From positions 2,418,001 through 2,482,000 of the forward strand of contig NZ_JBDFMI010000001.1 of assembly GCF_047238185.1 (NCBI RefSeq): a stretch of DNA of 64,000 nucleotides, read 5' to 3'. Below are positions 59,984 through 64,000 of the stretch, piece by piece (the stretch's first letter is position 1; each line of letters begins with the position of its first letter). Source of the stretch: Bacillus_AD sp047238185 (GTDB lineage: Bacteria > Bacillota > Bacilli > Bacillales > DSM-1321). The notes under the pieces are model-generated. The model was not told where the DNA came from. It saw only the letters and a list, made by a program, of their open reading frames with translations, and ran no database searches. Position numbers and translations under genes: made by a program.

Positions 59984-60862
59984 TCAGTCCCAATATTTCC
60001 GCAACGCCTGTGTGCCGCTGTCTCCTTCTCCATGCTCTTCGATGGTTTCGTACATTTTTTTGCTAAGTGCTAAGCCTGGGACTTCCATATCCATTGCCTC
60101 AGCTTCTTCAAGAGCTATTTTCATGTCTTTAATGAAATGCTTGACAAAGAAGCCAGGTGTGTAATCTTCATTCAAAATACGGGGTGCAAGGTTGGATAAA
60201 CTCCAGCTCGCTGCAGCTCCTGTTGAAATGCTGTCGAGTACCTTCTGCGGATTCAATCCTGCTTTTTCGGCATAAACGACTGCCTCGCAGACACCCACCA
60301 TATTAGAGGCAATCACGATTTGGTTGCACATTTTTGTATGCTGCCCGGAGCCTGCTGGACCTTGATAGACAATATTGGTTCCCATCGCCTCCAGAACAGG
60401 CTTCACCTTATTGAAAATTTCTTCTTCGCCGCCGACCATTATGGCAAGAGTGCCTTTCTGTGCGCCTACATCTCCTCCTGATACTGGTGCATCAAGCGCT
60501 TCGATTCCTATTTTTTTGCCTTCTATGTATAGCTTTTTTGCGAGAGAAGGTTTAGACGTCGTCATATCTATAATAATTGTCCCTTTTTTGGCAGACTGAT
60601 AGACACCATCTGCACCCAAATAGATTTCTTCCACGTCTTTCGGATAGCCGACAATGGAAATGATGACATCAGAGGATTGCGCCAAAAGTTTTGGCGATTC
60701 GGCCCATTCCGCTCCCTGCTCTATTAATTCTATTGCTTTTTCCTTTGTACGGGTATAAACGATCAAATCATACCCTGCTTCCATGAGATTCTTCGCCATA
60801 CTATGGCCCATTACGCCTATACCGATAAATCCAACAACTGGTTTCTTATCTGCTTTATTCAC
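59984..60862 (-). CDS. ykwC: YkwC, 3-hydroxyisobutyrate dehydrogenase family
   Basis: Beta-hydroxyacid dehydrogenase of 292 residues. Rossmann VGFIGIGVMGHSMAKNL at the start, substrate-binding DAPVSGGDVGAQKGTL near 120, and catalytic Lys in GSGQHTKMCNQ near 172. Family members reduce tartronate semialdehyde or oxidise 3-hydroxyisobutyrate; the substrate is unknown. GTG start with GGAGAGGTGG upstream. Neighbours the pts genes as in B. subtilis. Confidence 0.88.
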   Translation of the reverse strand: MNKADKKPVVGFIGIGVMGHSMAKNLMEAGYDLIVYTRTKEKAIELIEQGAEWAESPKLLAQSSDVIISIVGYPKDVEEIYLGADGVYQSAKKGTIIIDMTTSKPSLAKKLYIEGKKIGIEALDAPVSGGDVGAQKGTLAIMVGGEEEIFNKVKPVLEAMGTNIVYQGPAGSGQHTKMCNQIVIASNMVGVCEAVVYAEKAGLNPQKVLDSISTGAAASWSLSNLAPRILNEDYTPGFFVKHFIKDMKIALEEAEAMDMEVPGLALSKKMYETIEEHGEGDSGTQALRKYWD

Positions 60863-60928
60863 CGTTGCCCACCTCTCCTTTTCCCACTATTCCGATAAAT
60901 GGATATACACTTGTTTAAACCAATTATA

Positions 60929-61054
60929 TCACAGATAAAAGTAAAGTTTTGCACAAAAAAATAAGCCGGTTATCAACCGGCTTATCAATGGGGGAAATGA
61001 GAATGTTAGCTGCACTACGAGTCTAACAATTATGCTCCCTCTACTTTTACCCAT
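60929..61054 (-). CDS. Possible 41-codon peptide or small RNA
   Basis: ATG at 61054 behind GAGGAAGGAT, encoding MGKSRGSIIVRL and a hydrophobic end. It runs through the hairpin at 60961-60985, which is a good minus-strand terminator. A possible promoter (TTGCTA, 17 bp, TTTAAT) precedes it. The transcript looks more convincing than the protein. Confidence 0.3.
   Translation of the reverse strand: MGKSRGSIIVRLVVQLTFSFPPLISRLITGLFFCAKLYFYL
60954..60985 (-). terminator. Orphan minus-strand terminator
   Basis: ATAAGCCGGTT / AACCGGCTTAT, 3-base loop, seven T on the minus strand. No recognised gene ends here from the right, apart from the possible small transcript above. Confidence 0.75.
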
Positions 61055-61187
61055 ATCCTTCCTCAATAAACATTTAATTTATATTTTTATTAAAATTTTT
61101 CTTGGTTACCTTAGCAATGGCAGCTTAACACGATTGGTTATACAATTTATTTGATAAAACAATTAAAAAGAAAGGCGTGGAACAGGA

Positions 61188-61352
61188 TTGGGAACAATAG
61201 TACTCGCGTCATTTACGTTGTTTTTAGCGGTCATTTGCATGCAATATGGCCTTTGGCATTTTCGGACCTACAAAAGAATTACAACTCCCATTATTGCAAT
61301 CGTTGCCGCATTTACACTGATGGCAGTGGCCATCTACAAAATCCTCCCGTAA
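61188..61352 (+). CDS. 54-residue two-helix membrane protein
   Basis: TTG start; GGCGTGG lies seven bases upstream (a moderate SD). Two hydrophobic helices (TIVLASFTLFLAVICM and TTPIIAIVAAFTLMAVAIY) joined by a basic loop WHFRTYKR. A strong terminator follows. No family recognised. Convergent with ptsI. Confidence 0.55.
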   Translation: MGTIVLASFTLFLAVICMQYGLWHFRTYKRITTPIIAIVAAFTLMAVAIYKILP

Positions 61353-61364
61353 CGTAAAACATGC

Positions 61365-61394
61365 AAAAAGCCGCCCTATGACAGGCGGCTTTTT
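61365..61394. terminator. Bidirectional terminator of ptsHI and the small membrane protein gene
   Basis: AAAAAGCCGCC / GGCGGCTTTTT with an 8-base loop. Confidence 0.93.
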
Positions 61395-61404
61395 GAATAA
61401 TTTA

Positions 61405-63123
61405 TTAGTTCTTAACTGCTGCTTTTACAGCTTCAAGAACTTCATCATTTGTCTTCATATTTAACGCTTTAGCTGCAAGTCCTTCCATTTCTTCCTTTGA
61501 AAGGTGTGAAATTAAAGAACGGGCTTTTAAAATGGATGTTGCACTCATAGAGAACTCATCCAATCCAAGACCTAATAGTAATGGAATAGCGATTTCATCG
61601 CCAGCCATCTCTCCGCACATACCAGCCCATTTGCCTTCTTTATGCGCTGCATCCACAACGTTTTTAACAAGGCGAAGGATTGCCGGATTGTATGGTTGGT
61701 ACAAGTAAGAAATACGCTCATTCATACGGTCCGCAGCCATTGTATATTGAATTAGGTCATTCGTTCCGATTGAGAAGAAATCAACTTCAGTAGCGAATAG
61801 ATCCGCCATGACAGCAGTTGATGGGATTTCAACCATGATTCCCACTTCGATATCGTCGCTTACTGCAATGCCTTCTTCAACCAATTTGGCTTTCTCATCA
61901 AGAAGGATCGCTTTTGCTTCGCGGAATTCACCAAGCGTTGCAATCATTGGGAACATGATCTTCAAGTTGCCGTATGCGCTTGCACGTAATAATGCACGCA
62001 ATTGAGTACGGAACATATCTTGTTCTTCCAAGCAAAGGCGGATCGCTCTGAAACCAAGGAATGGATTCATTTCATGAGGCAGGCTCAAGTATGGAAGCTC
62101 TTTGTCTCCACCGATATCAAGTGTACGAACAACAACCGGTTTTCCGTCCAAGCCTTCAAGAACCGCTTTATAAGATTCGAATTGCTCTTCTTCTGTCGGG
62201 AAAGAATCGCGTCCCATATATAAGAATTCCGTACGGTACAGCCCTACACCTTCGCCGCCGTTATCAATAACACCTTTGATATCCTTAGGTGTTCCGATAT
62301 TGGCTACCAATTCAACGTGATGGCCGTCTGTGGAAACTGTCTTTTCATTGACAAGTTTAGCCCATTCAGCTTTTTGCTGCTCATAAGCTGCCGCTTTTTC
62401 TTTATATTCTGCAATCAACTCAGGAGTCGGATTGATGTGGACTTGTCCACTTAATCCGTCAACGATGATGATATCGCCGTTTTGGATAGAAGCAGTTGCT
62501 TCTTTTGTTCCTACTACAGCAGGAATTTCCATTGAACGCGCCATAATCGCAGAGTGGGAAGTTCTGCCGCCAATATCAGTAGTGAAAGCCAATACATACG
62601 TACGGTTCAATTGCGCTGTATCAGAAGGAGTTAAATCCTCTGCAACAACGATCACTTCTTCCGTAACCATGCTTGGATTAGGGATTTGAACACCTAGAAG
62701 ATGGGCAAGGACACGCTTCGTAACGTCGCGGATATCCGCTGCTCTTTCCTTCATATATTCATTATCCATGCTTTCAAACATAGTAACGAACATATCGGCC
62801 ACTTCTTTTAAAGCAACCTCTGCATTCACTTTTTCGCTTTTGATTTTATCTTCGATTGGTCCTAACAATTCTGGATCGCTAAGCACTAAAAGATGGGCTT
62901 CAAAAATAGCAGCCTTATCAGCTCCTAATTCTGCATTTGCCTTATCTCTGATCGCTTGTAGTTCAGTCTTTGATGTTTCAACCGCTTTTTGGAAGCGGCT
63001 TACTTCCTCTTCAACGTTAGAGATATCTTTTTTAGAAAAAGATAAATCAGGCTCTATAAGACGATATGCCTTTGCAATCGCAATACCGTTAGATGCTGCA
63101 ATTCCATTTAACATAGTTGTCAT
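61405..63123 (-). CDS. ptsI: PTS enzyme I (phosphoenolpyruvate-protein phosphotransferase)
   Basis: 572 residues, full length. Phosphorylated from PEP on His190 (GGRTSHSAIMARS) and passes phosphate to HPr. The PEP-binding C-terminal domain carries VDFFSIGTNDLIQYTMAADR and GMCGEMAGD with the active-site Cys. Its ATG overlaps the ptsH stop by one base, giving coupled translation. Confidence 0.97.
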   Translation of the reverse strand: MTTMLNGIAASNGIAIAKAYRLIEPDLSFSKKDISNVEEEVSRFQKAVETSKTELQAIRDKANAELGADKAAIFEAHLLVLSDPELLGPIEDKIKSEKVNAEVALKEVADMFVTMFESMDNEYMKERAADIRDVTKRVLAHLLGVQIPNPSMVTEEVIVVAEDLTPSDTAQLNRTYVLAFTTDIGGRTSHSAIMARSMEIPAVVGTKEATASIQNGDIIIVDGLSGQVHINPTPELIAEYKEKAAAYEQQKAEWAKLVNEKTVSTDGHHVELVANIGTPKDIKGVIDNGGEGVGLYRTEFLYMGRDSFPTEEEQFESYKAVLEGLDGKPVVVRTLDIGGDKELPYLSLPHEMNPFLGFRAIRLCLEEQDMFRTQLRALLRASAYGNLKIMFPMIATLGEFREAKAILLDEKAKLVEEGIAVSDDIEVGIMVEIPSTAVMADLFATEVDFFSIGTNDLIQYTMAADRMNERISYLYQPYNPAILRLVKNVVDAAHKEGKWAGMCGEMAGDEIAIPLLLGLGLDEFSMSATSILKARSLISHLSKEEMEGLAAKALNMKTNDEVLEAVKAAVKN

Positions 63124-63389
63124 TATTCTGCTAAACCTTCTTTTTTAAGAGTTTCAGCCAGTGTATTGATTGCGTCCTGCTCGTCGCTTCCTTCAGCAGT
63201 GATAGTGATGTCAGCTCCTTGGCCAATTCCCAAGCTCATAACGCCCATGATTGATTTAAGGTTAACTTTCTTTTCTTTGTACTCCAAGTTAATTTCTGAA
63301 TCGAATTTACCTGCTGCTTGAACAAGCAATGTAGCTGGACGTGCGTGAATACCTGTATCTGCGATAACTTTGAATGACTTTTGTTCCAT
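63123..63389 (-). CDS. ptsH: HPr, PTS phosphocarrier protein
   Basis: 88 residues. His15 (DTGIHARPAT) is the PTS phosphorylation site and Ser46 (NLKSIMGVMSLGIG) the HPr kinase site; P-Ser-HPr is the CcpA co-repressor in Bacillus. AAAGGAG lies 12 bases before the ATG. No ptsG is directly upstream within the window. Confidence 0.98.
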   Translation of the reverse strand: MEQKSFKVIADTGIHARPATLLVQAAGKFDSEINLEYKEKKVNLKSIMGVMSLGIGQGADITITAEGSDEQDAINTLAETLKKEGLAE

Positions 63390-64000
63390 AATAGAATCAA
63401 ACTCCTTTATATATACTTTATTATTGAGATCTAATGTCTTTTTTTATTCGCACTTCTATTACATAATACCCCAATTTTCCAAATGCAATGTATGTATACA
63501 ATAGAAACCCTTAAAAAACCACTTTTCAGACTATAAATAACTGTATCATTCCTATAATCCGAAAGTATGACTACAGACCTCTTATCCCCAAAATAATAGC
63601 ATTACAATGGGGATGATACAATCACTTTTTTTCTTTTTGCCCTTAAAAAAGGGACAATTCTCAAAAGGTAAATTAAACCAAGGCGATCGACTCCGTATCA
63701 GCCTTGAAATGATACAGTTTCTAAGAAAAAGGTGACTTATATGTCCAATATAGCATTTTTCATTGGTCTAGACCTCTATAATGCTTATTGATAGCGATTA
63801 CATTTTAAAAAGAGTAGAAAAGTATGATTTTCTAAAAACAAAATGGTAGGCAATAAAAATAGGACACCTTATAAAAAAGGTGGAAACACAGATATTTTTT
63901 CTCATATTGCCAAAATTCAATATTTCATGGAAAATATAAAGCAAGGTAGTGAGGGGGCGATTCTTAATGTACAAAAGACAAGAAGCTTTTCGATACACTT
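63390..64000. other. ptsH upstream region to the window edge
   Basis: About 610 AT-rich bases. A 6-bp hairpin GTATCA / TGATAC (63695-63715, 9-base loop) and a CCCTT/AAGGG hairpin near 63640-63654 are visible. A 66-codon minus-strand frame at 63798-63998 has no SD. A -35-like TTGCAT near 63490 could serve ptsH. Confidence 0.4.

Noticed and set aside
51492..60862. Search for JetD
   Set aside because: No frame of about 350-430 codons outside the listed genes exists on either strand in this interval.
63798..63998. 66-codon minus-strand ORF at the window end
   Set aside because: No SD, low-complexity AT-rich composition and no family likeness.
1..64000. CRISPR arrays, rRNA or tRNA genes, insertion sequences and prophage modules
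   Set aside because: None seen: no regularly spaced repeats, no transposase or integrase frames, and no structured RNA genes besides the SR1-like unit.

Overview
The window is core chromosome of a low-GC Gram-positive, endospore-forming member of the Bacillaceae. Protein after protein reads as an ortholog of Bacillus subtilis 168, and gene order follows the B. subtilis pycA-yla-yktABC-pdh-yku-pts stretch almost completely. The genus cannot be fixed from sequence alone. There is no rRNA, tRNA, CRISPR array, prophage or insertion sequence. Most genes read on the minus strand.

Layout. 1-12.0 kb: pycA (3' part cut off by the window edge), ftsW, ylaN, ylaL, ylaK (PIN-PhoH), the ylaJ spore lipoprotein, ylaI, ylaH, typA, ylaF, suhB/yktC and a ykzI-like gene, with a dispersed-repeat-like hairpin between the last two. 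12-16 kb: yktB, yktA, a nitronate monooxygenase-like flavoprotein, and a 38-codon gene too short for most gene callers that matches SR1P, the peptide of the dual-function SR1 RNA. 16-24 kb: the pyruvate dehydrogenase operon pdhABCD, ykyA, peptide deformylase and ykrA. 24-33 kb: a 23-codon basic peptide gene, rpoY-rnjA (RNA polymerase epsilon, RNase J1), ktrC, an M3 oligopeptidase and the heterodimeric ABC exporter yknUV. 33-42 kb: the ykuVU redox pair, dapL and dapH (acetylated DAP pathway), ccpC, darB, a 41-codon membrane microprotein, ykuJ, a metallo-beta-lactamase-fold protein, a glutaredoxin-like protein, ykuI (EAL) and fadH with a FadR-type operator. 42-51 kb: an SLC13 permease with RCK_C domains, ykuE (Tat substrate), a PAS-GGDEF-EAL protein, a Pro/Tyr-rich protein, ykyB, cheV and an RDD membrane protein. 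51-53 kb: patA. 52.6-59.8 kb: the accessory island. 60-64 kb: ykwC, two small ORFs, ptsI and ptsH.

The most unusual part is the 7 kb island between patA and ykwC. It carries a MukB/Wadjet-like SMC complex: a JetA-like kleisin, a JetB-like small subunit and a 1,484-residue JetC-like ATPase. No JetD nuclease gene is visible. Downstream, behind a terminator, lies a small gene resembling phage DUF669 proteins, with tandem repeats overlapping its probable promoter. The ATPase has a Walker A motif whose lysine is followed by glycine instead of Ser/Thr.

Functional themes: central carbon entry (PTS, PDH, pyruvate carboxylase, CcpC); lysine/DAP synthesis (DapH, DapL, PatA); cyclic-nucleotide signalling (c-di-AMP: DarB, KtrC and its reported target PycA; c-di-GMP: YkuI and the GGDEF-EAL protein); and several very small genes with their own ribosome binding sites, terminators or promoters. 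Start codons were re-chosen by Shine-Dalgarno (SD) spacing where the longest ORF was implausible.
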